From contig JADJYH010000021.1 of assembly GCA_016719855.1 (NCBI GenBank), positions 1-64,000 of the forward strand: 64,000 nucleotides of DNA, written 5' to 3'. The notes under the pieces were generated by a model, which made no database searches, was not told the DNA's origin, and worked only from the letters and a program-made list of their open reading frames with translations. The position numbers were made by a program, and so were the translations under genes. Shown one piece after another: positions 28,532 to 37,184 of the stretch. The first letter of the stretch is position 1. Every line of letters starts with the position of its first letter. This DNA is from Saprospiraceae bacterium. GTDB lineage: Bacteria > Bacteroidota > Bacteroidia > Chitinophagales > Saprospiraceae.

Positions 28532-29234
28532 CTATTTTGTTGCCTTCAGCAAAATCCCCAGGTGAATTTCTTTGCGAATCAAGTCGTCTGGTTTGCCGGT
28601 GTACTTTAAATCCCACTGCGAGCGGTCAATGTTGAATTTGGCCATGGCGTTCACCGTGTCGTCCATCACCATGATGCGGGCTGGGAACTGGATGTTTTTG
28701 GTGATGTTTTTTATCGTCAGGTTGCCACTGATGGTATGCGTGGGCGTGTCAACCTTGTATTTGCTGATGTCCGCTTGACGGGGGTCTTCCTGTTCCGCTA
28801 CCTGTTCGCCGGTAAAGGGCGTCACCGCCGTAACCTCGAAGGTCGCTTCGGGATAATTGGCCACATCAAAAAAGTCGGGCGATTTGAGGTGTACCGTGAG
28901 CTTGTCGTTGCCCGCTTTGTCGGAACCTTTTGGCCCAGTGACCGTGAGGCCGCTGAGGTCCATCACAAATTTGCCGCCAGTGATGGTGCCACTTTGCACC
29001 TGCAATCCACCGCTTTTTTATTGGGAGAGCGCCCAAATGATAGCCGCTTACCTTCGTGCCAATCCATTCTACCTTGCTGACGGTGGGGTCCATTGCCCAG
29101 GTTTCGCCGGGTGCAGTTTCCGTCACTGCTTGTGCTTCGGAGGTTTCAGCTTTGTCGCTGTCGGGTGCCTGGGTGCAGGCCAATGTAAACATCATGGCGA
29201 ATGCACTCAAACTGAAGAAAATGGTCTTTTTCAT
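28532..29234 (-). pseudogene. YceI-family lipoprotein (one frameshift)
   Basis: Reading from 29234, the lipoprotein signal MKKTIFFSLSAFAMMFTLAC (Cys20) leads into the YceI beta-barrel start (VEWIGTKVSGYHLG). At about 29,019-29,024 a run of six A (on the coding strand) replaces the five needed to continue, and the protein resumes in the next frame as GLQVQSGTITGGKF through to the stop at 28532. Full length would be about 233 residues, normal for lipid-binding YceI-like proteins, which carry polyisoprenoid or similar lipids in the periplasm. The single homopolymer difference makes a sequencing indel likely. The middle and C-terminal YceI strands (LTVHLKSPDFFDVANYPEA, LTIKNITKNI) are intact. Confidence 0.8.
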
Positions 29235-29452
29235 GTTGTCTTAATTTTAAAGATGATTGTCTGTAAGTGCCAACGGTCTATAAAGGCAGAAGTTCATATC
29301 CTCTGTGGTATCCATCGGCAGTGTCAGGGCAATTCGCTGATAGTGTTGGACTTTCCACGGCAAAAATCACCGCTACCAAATCCCGCCAAACTGCTATTAT
29401 TGCTGCGTAAACATCGACAAGGTTCATTGGGTCGAGCGTTTATTGAGAATAA

Positions 29453-29524
29453 TCGTCCCATCGGGACGGCATCTTTGTAGCAGTGACAAATAATTCCTAC
29501 AAAGATGCCGTCCCGATGGGACGA
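29453..29524. repeat. Perfect 28-bp inverted repeat
   Basis: Arms 29453-29480 and 29497-29524 are perfect reverse complements around a 16-base spacer. The arm itself contains a smaller palindrome (GTCCC-ATC-GGGAC). It sits in the 363-base gap between the YceI gene and the hexosaminidase, whose other parts show no gene. It could form a cruciform or long RNA hairpin in the hexosaminidase leader. Confidence 0.85.
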
Positions 29525-29597
29525 AATACATGACTCTTTAACGTTAGGCGTTGAAAATCCTGCCGACGTTCCATTCACCAAACTAATTGAACAGTAC

Positions 29598-31484
29598 ATG
29601 AAAAAACTGACTCACCTGCTGCTTTTACTGGCCACGACCACTGTGCTCGCGCAAAATGCATCCCTGAACATCATCCCGCAACCCGTTGAAATTCAACAGC
29701 TTGTGGGCAGTTTTACCCTCGGCAAAGCCACCACCATCGGTTACAACCGGGCAGAGGCCAAGCCCGTGGCCGATATGCTGGCCCGGCACCTGAGCACCCC
29801 AACGGGCTTTGCGCTGTCGGCGAAGGAGGGTAAGGCCGCCGCCATCTACCTCAGCCTGAATGCCAAGTCCAACGACCGCATCGGCAAGGAAGGCTACACC
29901 TTGGAGGTCGGGGCAAAAAGCGTGACCATCGCTGCGAACCAACCCGCAGGGCTTTTCTACGGGATGCAGACGCTGCTCCAGCTTTTCCCAAAGGAAATCG
30001 AAAGTACCACGTCGGCCAAGGTCTTCTGGACAGTGCCAGCCGTACGCATCACCGACTATCCCCGCTTCGGCTGGCGGGGCCTGATGCTCGATGTGAGCCG
30101 CCATTTTTTCCCAAAAGAAGATGTAAAAAAGTACATTGACGAGATGGTGCGCTACAAGTACAACACTTTCCACTGGCACCTCACGGACGACAACGGCTGG
30201 CGCATCGAAATCAAGAGCTTGCCCAAGCTGACGGAGGTAGGCGCTTGGCGGGTGGAGCGGGCCGGCCACTTCGGCGACCGGGCGGCTGTGCAGCCGGGCG
30301 AGAAGGCCACCTACGGCGGTTTTTACACCCACGAAGACATCCGAGAAATCGTGAAATACGCTGCCGAGCGCAATGTGACCATCGTGCCGGAAATCGAGAT
30401 GCCGGGCCACAGCATGGCGGCGCTGGCTGCTTATCCCGAGTTGAGTTGCACCGACGAAAAAGTGTACGTGAACCCCGGCACGGGCTTCGCCGATTGGTTC
30501 GGCAACGGCACTTTCCGGGTGAACATGGAGAACACGCTGAACCCCTCGGACGAGAAGGTTTATGAGTTTGTGGACAAGGTGCTCACGGAGGTAGCGCAGT
30601 TGTTCCCCAACCCGTACATCCACGTCGGCGGCGACGAGTGCTACAAGGGCTACTGGAAAGAAGACGCTGGTTGTCAGGCGCTTATGAAAAAATTGGGCAT
30701 TCGCCACGTCGAGGATTTGCAGGGCTATTTCATGGGCAGGGTGGAAAAGATGCTGCAAGCGAAGGGCAAAAAACTGTTTGGCTGGGACGAGATTTTGGAA
30801 GGTGGCCTCTCGCCCGGCGCCACAGTGATGAGCTGGCGGGGCATGAAGGGCGGCATCGAGGCGGCGCATCTCGGCCATGACGTAGTGATGACGCCGACGA
30901 CCTACGTCTATATTGACTACTGCCAAGGCGACCCGACCATTGACCCGCCGATTTATGCCTTCCTGCGCTGCCAAAAAAGCTACAGCTTTGAGCCGGTGCC
31001 GGAGGGCGTGGACGCCAAGCTCATCCTCGGCGGCCAGGCCAACCTCTGGACGGAACAGATACCGACCCTGCGCTATGCGGAGTACATGACCTACCCACGT
31101 GCTTGGGCATTGTCGGAGGTGTTTTGGTCGCAAAAAAAGGACAAGAACTGGGACAATTTTGCGAAGCGGATGGAGGCGCATTTCCAGCGTTCGGACGTGG
31201 CCGGAAAGAACTACTCGAAGGCCGTGTACGACCCCATCGTTCGCACTAAAATGGAGAACGGCAAGCTAGTACTGACGCTGGCCTCGGAAGTTCCTGGCCT
31301 CGACATTTACTACACCATTGACGATACCATGCCGGACAACTACTCGACCAAGTCCAGCGGCAATCCGGTCACGCTGCCAGATGGCCCCATCACGCTGCGG
31401 GTACAAGCTTACCGCAACGGTCAGCCGATTGGTCATTTGATTACGCTGAAGCGGCGGCAGTTGGAAGATAGGGCTGGGAATTGA
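29598..31484 (+). CDS. Exported GH20 beta-N-acetylhexosaminidase
   Basis: A 628-residue glycoside hydrolase. ATG 29598 gives a signal peptide (MKKLTHLLLLLATTTVLAQ); the frame is open to 29505 but those codons overlap the inverted repeat. An N-terminal GH20b domain (about residues 25-150) precedes the catalytic TIM barrel: DYPRFGWRGLMLDVSRHF, HWHLTDDNGWRIEI, IVPEIEMPGHS, then VGGDECYKG with the catalytic Asp346-Glu347 pair, and LGGQANLWTE. The C-terminal ~80 residues form the beta-sandwich typical of bacterial exo-hexosaminidases. It removes terminal GlcNAc/GalNAc from chitin fragments or glycans in the periplasm or outside. It is followed by a repeat array and a strong terminator. Confidence 0.94.
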   Translation: MKKLTHLLLLLATTTVLAQNASLNIIPQPVEIQQLVGSFTLGKATTIGYNRAEAKPVADMLARHLSTPTGFALSAKEGKAAAIYLSLNAKSNDRIGKEGYTLEVGAKSVTIAANQPAGLFYGMQTLLQLFPKEIESTTSAKVFWTVPAVRITDYPRFGWRGLMLDVSRHFFPKEDVKKYIDEMVRYKYNTFHWHLTDDNGWRIEIKSLPKLTEVGAWRVERAGHFGDRAAVQPGEKATYGGFYTHEDIREIVKYAAERNVTIVPEIEMPGHSMAALAAYPELSCTDEKVYVNPGTGFADWFGNGTFRVNMENTLNPSDEKVYEFVDKVLTEVAQLFPNPYIHVGGDECYKGYWKEDAGCQALMKKLGIRHVEDLQGYFMGRVEKMLQAKGKKLFGWDEILEGGLSPGATVMSWRGMKGGIEAAHLGHDVVMTPTTYVYIDYCQGDPTIDPPIYAFLRCQKSYSFEPVPEGVDAKLILGGQANLWTEQIPTLRYAEYMTYPRAWALSEVFWSQKKDKNWDNFAKRMEAHFQRSDVAGKNYSKAVYDPIVRTKMENGKLVLTLASEVPGLDIYYTIDDTMPDNYSTKSSGNPVTLPDGPITLRVQAYRNGQPIGHLITLKRRQLEDRAGN

Positions 31485-31519
31485 AATGGAGAATTGAAAA
31501 TTGAAAATGGAGAATTGGG
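31479..31519 (+). repeat. GAATTGAAA-type heptad array at gene end
   Basis: Degenerate words (GGAATTGAAATGGAGAATTG...) begin at the hexosaminidase stop; the TGA at 31482-31484 lies inside the array. The same word family recurs at 40,556. Confidence 0.6.
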
Positions 31520-31525
31520 AAAGGG

Positions 31526-31559
31526 GACCTTCCAAGTTTCAAAAATTGGAAGGTCTTTT
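31526..31559 (+). terminator. Rho-independent terminator of hexosaminidase
   Basis: A perfect 10-bp stem GACCTTCCAA/TTGGAAGGTC with a 10-base loop, followed by TTTT. Confidence 0.8.
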
Positions 31560-31592
31560 ACCCACTTTTTTTGAACCACCAAAGGAGTTCCA

Positions 31593-31703
31593 ATGAAAGA
31601 AACCACCTATTTCGATAATGAGACGATGCTGCTGCTTGGGCTGATTGGGGCTTTGCTGATTGGCATTCTGGTATTGAGGAAACAAGGCAAACGGCGCAAA
31701 TAA
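31593..31703 (+). CDS. Small single-pass membrane peptide (36 aa)
   Basis: A 36-codon frame starting at ATG 31593, preceded by AAGGAG five bases upstream, which is an unusually good Shine-Dalgarno match for this phylum. The peptide has a short acidic N-terminus, one hydrophobic segment (MLLLGLIGALLIGILVL) and a basic tail (RKQGKRRK), so N-out/C-in topology is predicted. I do not recognise a family. The spacing and ribosome-binding site argue for a real small gene. It lies downstream of the hexosaminidase terminator. Confidence 0.55.
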   Translation: MKETTYFDNETMLLLGLIGALLIGILVLRKQGKRRK

Positions 31704-31883
31704 ACCAATGTCTCGTCCTGAAATAGGTTGAACGTTGGAAGCCATTCCCCTAAAAGACTCCCTTGGGACAAGTTGCCGCCTATTTTTGAAAAATGTTTGT
31801 TTTGCTCCCAAAATGATTTCCTTGTTTCAATTATTTACCCCAAATTTGTCACCTCGTATAACCTAAAACTAAAATGAAAAATC

Positions 31884-31970
31884 ATGAATGACCTTATCCT
31901 CCTCGTTCTTGCCGTCGTTGTTGTAGCAGTGTTGCACCTTCCCGACAAACTAGAAAAAAAAGGACCCTGA
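31884..31970 (+). CDS. Small membrane peptide (28 aa)
   Basis: A 28-codon frame (MNDLILLVLAVVVVAVLHLP then a short charged tail), essentially one transmembrane helix. No strong ribosome-binding site is visible, and a frame this short can arise by chance. It is reported because of its composition and because a similar small membrane peptide lies 180 bases upstream. No family recognised. Confidence 0.35.
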   Translation: MNDLILLVLAVVVVAVLHLPDKLEKKGP

Positions 31971-32142
31971 CGGATTCAAGATACTTCACCCTTTTTCCAA
32001 GGCAACCGTATCCTTGAATAACCCTGTATGAATTGCAGGATTATTCAAATTCAAGCCCGATGAGCTATTTATTAGAAAACCTTTTTTGATCAAATGAAAT
32101 GTTGTTACCTGAGTGGATAATCCCCATGATTGAAATTAACAA

Positions 32143-35100
32143 TTGATTCTGAAAGGAAACATCAGTAAATGCTTACTTGGAACCCTACTCCTTCTTGGGG
32201 CTGTAAATACTTTGCATTCACAGGATAGTGTTGCCAATTTTTGGAGTGCTGTCACTCCCATTGCAAGTCCATACGATGTTAAGAAACTGCAGGAATGTTT
32301 TTCAAAAGTAGTTAACCTCCCACCTGCTGCCCTGGATTTGCGACCTGTCATGGAATGCCCGGAAAGCGAGGTTTTGAATGGACGGCGAGAAGGACTTCAA
32401 AGCGAAAAATATTGGTTGGGAAAAGCCATGAATTTCCGACGCCTTGGTTATATTGATTGCAGCAACAAGGTCCTAGAACTACTTTTACACAATACAACTG
32501 ATGCCGAAATTCCCAAGCAAATAGACCTCCTCGTCGAGCTGGCGTACAATCAAATTTATTCCTTTCATTACCATGTTGCCGATTCAATTGCCAGCCAAGC
32601 CTTGAAGCTTGCGGAGCGTTTACCTGCCAAACACGCCGGTGGCTACTATATTGCTGCCAATGCCAACCATCGAAACCACCGCACAGAACTCGCAAGGGAG
32701 CAAGTAGGAGAGGCCCTAGAGCTTGCAAAGAAAGCTGGCAATGAGTACCTGCAAATCCGGATATTATCCTTGATGGGCGTCATCAATCGGGATGTTTTTT
32801 TTGGCGCTTCGCTGAAAGCGATTCCCGACCATGTAAAGGCATTGGAATTAGCACAAGCTGTTAAAGACACTTCTTTTATCATCAATGAACTTTTGGTGTT
32901 GGGGCTTAATTATGGCGACGCCGGACAGCTCAATCAGCATTTCGATTACCTCAGGCAGGCACTGGATTACCTCCAGCGTTTTGAAGACATCGGGCTACGC
33001 ATGCGCATTCAAAACGTCCTGTGTGATGATTTGCTCCGTGAAAAAAAGTTTGAGGATGCCGAGCGACTTCGGTTGTTAACGCTGCATTTTGCAGAGGCCA
33101 GCCACTCGCTATACACCGGGGATATTAATTTCAGGTTGTATGAGCAGTACTTTGAAACAAAACAGTACGGAAAAGCCAAAGCTGCCTTGGATAGAGCGCA
33201 CGACATTCTGAAGAATGCCGGTGTGACAGGCCCCAATTTACTTGGAATTCATGAAGGGTATTATGCGCTGGCGAAGGCAACAAACCAACATGAATTGGCG
33301 CTTCAATCGCTGGAAAAAGCATACTCTTCGGTCAGCCTGAATTACACCCAAAGAAATGCAGAATTATTGAGCCGCCTCGAAACGCAATACCGGACAGGCG
33401 AAAAAGAAAGGCTCTTGCAGGAAAAGGAAAGCCTCCTGAAAACAACCCAACATCAACGCACCATTGTTGTCATTTTTGCAGCGCTTGTCACCATGTTGGG
33501 AGCGGCAGTCTTTATCTTTTTCATTCGGCAAAGAAATACCAGCCGCCTGTTGGCCCAGCAAAATGAGACTATCAACCAGCAGTCGAAGGAACTTCAGTCG
33601 CTGGAAAAACTCAAGTCACGTTTCTTCGCCAACGTGAGCCATGAGCTGCGCACCCCGCTCATGCTGATACTCGGTCCTGTCAATTCGCTCTTGAAAAGGC
33701 ACCAAGAAGAAGGTGATGAAAAAAAACTCTTGCACTTCGTTCAGCGCAACGCCCAGCAACTACAAAGGCTCATCAACGAAATCCTCGACCTCTCCAAGCT
33801 GGAGGACAACAAAATGATAGTGGTCGAAGAGCCGGTCCTTTTCTTTTCCTACCTGAATGAGCAACTGGCACAGTTCCATTACTTCGCCTCCAGCGTCAAG
33901 CTTAATTTTGAACTGAAATGCCAGGCAGACATGTTGCTGAAAATCATGTTGGACAAAAGCAAATTTGAAAAAATCATCCACAACTACCTCTCCAACGCTA
34001 TGAAGTTCACGCCACCTGGTGGCAAGGTAACGCTGGTGGTGGAAGATATGGGCGCCCAACTTCAACTCATCGTAACCGACACCGGCCAAGGCATCCACCC
34101 CGACGACCTACCGCACGTATTTGACCGTTTCTACCAGGCCAATCAACCTGACTTTCGGGCCGAGGGCGGCACTGGCATCGGCCTGTCGTTGGTCAAGGAA
34201 CTGGCGGAACTGCTCGGCGGTATGGTCTGGGTAGAGAGTGAACTGAAAAAGGGTAGCGTTTTTTATTTCAGGTTTCCGAAGAAGCTTGCAATGCAAATGG
34301 AGAATGGAGAATGGAGAATGGAGAATGGACATCACGTGGGCACTCAACCAAGTATTGAAAATGGAGTCCTCAATTACGTGCGTGAGTCTTCGATTTCTCA
34401 ATTCTCAATTCTCAATTCTCCTTCCATCCTCGTCGTGGAAGACAACCCTGACTTGCGAGAATATCTGCGATTGCTGCTCTCCGACTATCAAGTTTTCACC
34501 GCAGAAAACGGACAAGCTGCGCTCGATCTGCTGATTGATGCCGGTGGCCGTCAACCGACTGCCGTGAACCGTCAACCGGATTTAATCATTTCCGACCTCA
34601 TGATGCCCGTCATGGATGGCTTTCAGTTTTTGGAAAAACTCAAGTCTGACGACCGCTTCCGGCATCTCCCTGTCATCATACTCACAGCCAAGGTGAACAT
34701 CCATTCCAAACTCCAGGCTCTCCGAATCGGTGTAGACGACTACCTCATCAAGCCGTTCCAGGAAGAAGAACTGAAAGCTCGCATCGAGAACCTGCTGCAC
34801 AACTACCGGGAGCGCATGGCTTTTCGTTCCAAAAACAGGATGGAAACAGGGGAAGCCACTGCACCGGAAGAATCTATCATTACTTCCGTGGATTCCTTGT
34901 GGTTGCAAGAAGTAGAAAGCATTTACACGAAACACCTCAACGACGACCGCCTAAGCGTGGACTTTGCCGCCGGGAAATTGAGCCTCAGCGAGCGGCAGTT
35001 CAACCGCCGCCTCAAACAACTCACCGGGCTATCCCCCAACCACTACTTACAGGAAATGCGCCTGCAACGGGCGAGGGATTTGCTCCTCGACGGCAACATA

Positions 35101-35208
35101 ACCGCCGTGAAGGAAGCCGCTTTTACCGTGGGCTTCCACGATGTCCGCTACTTTTCCAGCCTCTTCAAACAGCGATTTGGTTCGAATCCATCCGACCTGC
35201 GGAAGTGA
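32143..35208 (+). CDS. Hybrid sensor histidine kinase / response regulator with AraC-type HTH
   Basis: A 1,021-residue one-protein two-component system. From a TTG start at 32143: signal peptide (LLGTLLLLGAVNTLHSQ), a TPR-rich periplasmic sensor region (about 60-420), one membrane helix (about 440-462), a short coiled coil, HisKA with phospho-acceptor His500 in SHELRTP, HATPase_c (NYLSNAMKFTPPG, DTGQGI, GTGIGLSL), a receiver with Asp818 in ISDLMMPVMDG and a C-terminal AraC-family double HTH (about 910-1021). No ATG fits upstream, so the TTG is accepted with caution. Two heptad-repeat arrays lie in frame, in the HATPase-receiver linker and inside the receiver. The kinase probably senses an envelope or nutrient signal and regulates nearby transport or hydrolase genes; the target is unknown. 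Confidence 0.9.
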   Translation: MILKGNISKCLLGTLLLLGAVNTLHSQDSVANFWSAVTPIASPYDVKKLQECFSKVVNLPPAALDLRPVMECPESEVLNGRREGLQSEKYWLGKAMNFRRLGYIDCSNKVLELLLHNTTDAEIPKQIDLLVELAYNQIYSFHYHVADSIASQALKLAERLPAKHAGGYYIAANANHRNHRTELAREQVGEALELAKKAGNEYLQIRILSLMGVINRDVFFGASLKAIPDHVKALELAQAVKDTSFIINELLVLGLNYGDAGQLNQHFDYLRQALDYLQRFEDIGLRMRIQNVLCDDLLREKKFEDAERLRLLTLHFAEASHSLYTGDINFRLYEQYFETKQYGKAKAALDRAHDILKNAGVTGPNLLGIHEGYYALAKATNQHELALQSLEKAYSSVSLNYTQRNAELLSRLETQYRTGEKERLLQEKESLLKTTQHQRTIVVIFAALVTMLGAAVFIFFIRQRNTSRLLAQQNETINQQSKELQSLEKLKSRFFANVSHELRTPLMLILGPVNSLLKRHQEEGDEKKLLHFVQRNAQQLQRLINEILDLSKLEDNKMIVVEEPVLFFSYLNEQLAQFHYFASSVKLNFELKCQADMLLKIMLDKSKFEKIIHNYLSNAMKFTPPGGKVTLVVEDMGAQLQLIVTDTGQGIHPDDLPHVFDRFYQANQPDFRAEGGTGIGLSLVKELAELLGGMVWVESELKKGSVFYFRFPKKLAMQMENGEWRMENGHHVGTQPSIENGVLNYVRESSISQFSILNSPSILVVEDNPDLREYLRLLLSDYQVFTAENGQAALDLLIDAGGRQPTAVNRQPDLIISDLMMPVMDGFQFLEKLKSDDRFRHLPVIILTAKVNIHSKLQALRIGVDDYLIKPFQEEELKARIENLLHNYRERMAFRSKNRMETGEATAPEESIITSVDSLWLQEVESIYTKHLNDDRLSVDFAAGKLSLSERQFNRRLKQLTGLSPNHYLQEMRLQRARDLLLDGNITAVKEAAFTVGFHDVRYFSSLFKQRFGSNPSDLRK
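34296..34421 (+). repeat. Inverted heptad arrays inside the hybrid kinase gene
   Basis: Four perfect AGAATGG copies (34301-34328) and three perfect CAATTCT copies (34399-34419) flank about 70 bases. They encode a ~42-residue linker (ENGEWRMENG ... ISQFSILNS) between the kinase and receiver domains. The same word family occurs between genes at 31,479 and 40,556. Confidence 0.85.
34548..34579 (+). repeat. CCGTCAA heptad array inside the receiver domain
   Basis: Four consecutive heptads (CCGTCAA, CCGACTG, CCGTGAA, CCGTCAA) plus CCGG. They encode GRQPTAVNRQP immediately before the conserved DLIISDLMMP strand. Related receivers usually have only a few residues there, so this looks like an in-frame insertion. 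Confidence 0.75.
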
Positions 35209-35509
35209 GAAATTGATTCCTTTCCTTGTTTTCCTTCGAAAATGTCCGTTTTCCCCCCCCAAGTTGTCTGTTTTACCACACCTCGCCTGTCGCATCTTTG
35301 CAACATCCTGATTGCCTGAAACACAAATGTTAGCAGGATGCAAGACCTTGATTCAACATAATGGTGAAGCTGCGGCTGACGGAAAAATTGAAATAAAAGG
35401 AACACCTAAAACCTCTTCAGCTTATTGACCTTGTTAGCCCCAATCCCTAAAATAATATTCCTGAAACTGTATTATCCATTCATTTTTCACCTACTAAATC
35501 CTTTCTAAC
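35209..35509. other. Intergenic region before carbonic anhydrase
   Basis: No gene, terminator or repeat that I can support. It contains a run of eight C near 35,255 and AT-rich sequence close to the carbonic anhydrase start; a promoter is expected here, but no clean TAnnTTTG box is visible. Confidence 0.5.
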
Positions 35510-36406
35510 ATGAACGGGAAGCACCCATTTTTCAGACTTTCGGCGAACCTACTGTTTGCCACACTGATTGCCTTTTTGTTTGCCTGCAACGGCAAAGACG
35601 AGGCAATAGAATCCGAACCGATAGTTACGGATATACCTGAAACTTATGACATTGACGACTTTACCGGAGAGGTTACCTTGCGCACCGACTGCGAAGGCAC
35701 CAACATTCATTGGGAATACGAAGGCATAGCTGGCCCCGACCACTGGGACGATATCTGCGAGACTTGGGATTGTGATGGCAACCGCCAGTCACCCGTCAAC
35801 ATCGTCCCGCCGCTTAACCGCACCCTTTCAAAACTGCTCCGATTTTTTTGGAAAAACACCAGCACCAACATCGTGAACAACGGGCACACCATTCAGTACA
35901 ATATTGACCAACCTGCCGACCCAAACGCAGGCAGCTTTATCTGGCTGAACGGACAGAAGTATTACTTGCTCCAGTTTCACTTTCATGCGGCCTCCGAGCA
36001 TACAGTGAACGGGGAGCATTACCCCGTTGAAATCCACTTCGTACACCGCAACCCTACCACTGGACAGCTTGCAGTCGTGGGCGTGTTAGTGGAGGAGGGA
36101 GATGAAAACCCCTTTTTCGAGCACATCGGCGATCAGTGGCCACACGACGAGGGCAACTATACTAATACCAGTACCTACAATCCGAACGTGTTGATGCCAG
36201 CAGGCTACAACAATTCAAGCACCGCACATTTTTGGTGGTACGATGGCTCACTGACCACGCCCCCATGTTCTGAAATCGTAAATTGGATGGTTTGGTCATC
36301 AACAATTGAGGCTTCGCACGAGCAACTTGAGGAGATGGAAGCCATCTTGCACGAAAATTACCGTCCCGTATTGCCATTGGGTGCGAGGCTGGTAAAAGCG
36401 CAATAA
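35510..36406 (+). CDS. Alpha-class carbonic anhydrase lipoprotein
   Basis: A 298-residue alpha carbonic anhydrase, which interconverts CO2 and bicarbonate. The signal peptide ends at FLFAC with a lipidation Cys at 26, so the enzyme is probably anchored in the periplasm or outer membrane. Family landmarks: NRQSPVNI, the zinc ligands in QFHFHAASEH (His157 and His159) and EIHFVH (His176, the 17-residue spacing of bacterial alpha enzymes), and SLTTPPCSE near the active-site rim. Length is typical for the bacterial family plus a lipoprotein linker. It is monocistronic with no obvious partner; it may supply bicarbonate or handle CO2 at the cell surface. Confidence 0.93.
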   Translation: MNGKHPFFRLSANLLFATLIAFLFACNGKDEAIESEPIVTDIPETYDIDDFTGEVTLRTDCEGTNIHWEYEGIAGPDHWDDICETWDCDGNRQSPVNIVPPLNRTLSKLLRFFWKNTSTNIVNNGHTIQYNIDQPADPNAGSFIWLNGQKYYLLQFHFHAASEHTVNGEHYPVEIHFVHRNPTTGQLAVVGVLVEEGDENPFFEHIGDQWPHDEGNYTNTSTYNPNVLMPAGYNNSSTAHFWWYDGSLTTPPCSEIVNWMVWSSTIEASHEQLEEMEAILHENYRPVLPLGARLVKAQ

Positions 36407-36572
36407 TCATATTGAGCAACAAAAAGGATTGGCGCCAATTTCTTTGATTTGCGCTCCTTTCAGCAAACTTCGACCCTGCCATTGGTTTTGGCGGGGTCGA
36501 ATTATTTTATGGGTTCGTGAAATCTTGCTGACAGTGTTTCAATTTGATACGAATCACCCTAATTTTACGAGC

Positions 36573-37097
36573 ATGATAAACGACTACCTACAAAGCACCC
36601 GAAAGCAGTTTGAATACTACAAATTGCTCGGCGAAAAGACCTTCGCCCAACTCACCGACGAGCAGCTTTTCTGGCAGTACAATGCCGAGAGCAACAGCAT
36701 CGCCACCATCGTCAAGCACCTCTGGGGCAACATGCTTTCCCGCTGGACCGACTTCCTCACCACCGACGGCGAAAAGGAATGGCGGCAGCGGGAGGCCGAA
36801 TTCGACAACGACCTCCAAAGTCGGGAGGAACTCATGGCCAAATGGAACGAGGGCTGGGACTGCCTTTTCCAAGCTTTGGATTCCGTGAACGAAAGCAATT
36901 TCAACACCATCATCTACATCCGAAACCAAGGGCACAGCATCACCGAGGCCATCAATCGGCAGTTGGCGCACTACCCGTACCATATCGGGCAAATCGTGTT
37001 CATCGGCAAGATGGTGAAGGATGCGGACTGGGATTCACTGTCCATCCCACGAGGTGGTACGCAGCAGTACAATGCGGCGATGTTCGAGAGCAAGTGA
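36573..37097 (+). CDS. DinB-like DUF1572 family protein
   Basis: A 174-residue helical-bundle protein of the DinB/YfiT superfamily (DUF1572). ATG 36573 is chosen because the family begins with a segment like MINDYLQSTRKQF; the frame is open to 36429 but those residues are unlike it. Three candidate metal ligands of the DinB triad are His49 (in VKHLWGNM), His133 and His137 (in LAHYPYHIGQIV). Members are thought to be metal-dependent, possibly thiol-S-transferases, but the substrate is not known here. The stop codon lies at the edge of a GTGAGCGA repeat array. Confidence 0.8.
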   Translation: MINDYLQSTRKQFEYYKLLGEKTFAQLTDEQLFWQYNAESNSIATIVKHLWGNMLSRWTDFLTTDGEKEWRQREAEFDNDLQSREELMAKWNEGWDCLFQALDSVNESNFNTIIYIRNQGHSITEAINRQLAHYPYHIGQIVFIGKMVKDADWDSLSIPRGGTQQYNAAMFESK

Positions 37098-37183
37098 GAG
37101 CGTGAGCGAGTGAGCGAGTGAAAGCGTGACATGGCTCACCCGCTCACCTCTTTCACCCGATCACTCTCTCACCCGCTCACCTT
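37093..37183. repeat. GTGAGCGA / CGCTCACC inverted array between convergent genes
   Basis: Degenerate GTGAGCGA words (37093-37128) and inverted TCACCCGC-type words (37136-37180) fill the gap between two converging genes. The left array contains the DUF1572 stop and the right one ends at the patatin gene. The arms could form a long imperfect hairpin serving both genes. Confidence 0.75.
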
Positions 37184-37184
37184 C

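Noticed and set aside
29625..31181. 518-codon open frame on the minus strand
   Set aside because: It mirrors the GH20 gene, whose catalytic motifs are intact on the plus strand; it is His/Arg-rich shadow sequence.
35181..35190. GGTTCGAATCC-like T-loop, suggesting a tRNA
   Set aside because: It lies inside the AraC-type domain coding sequence, and no acceptor or anticodon stem can be folded around it.
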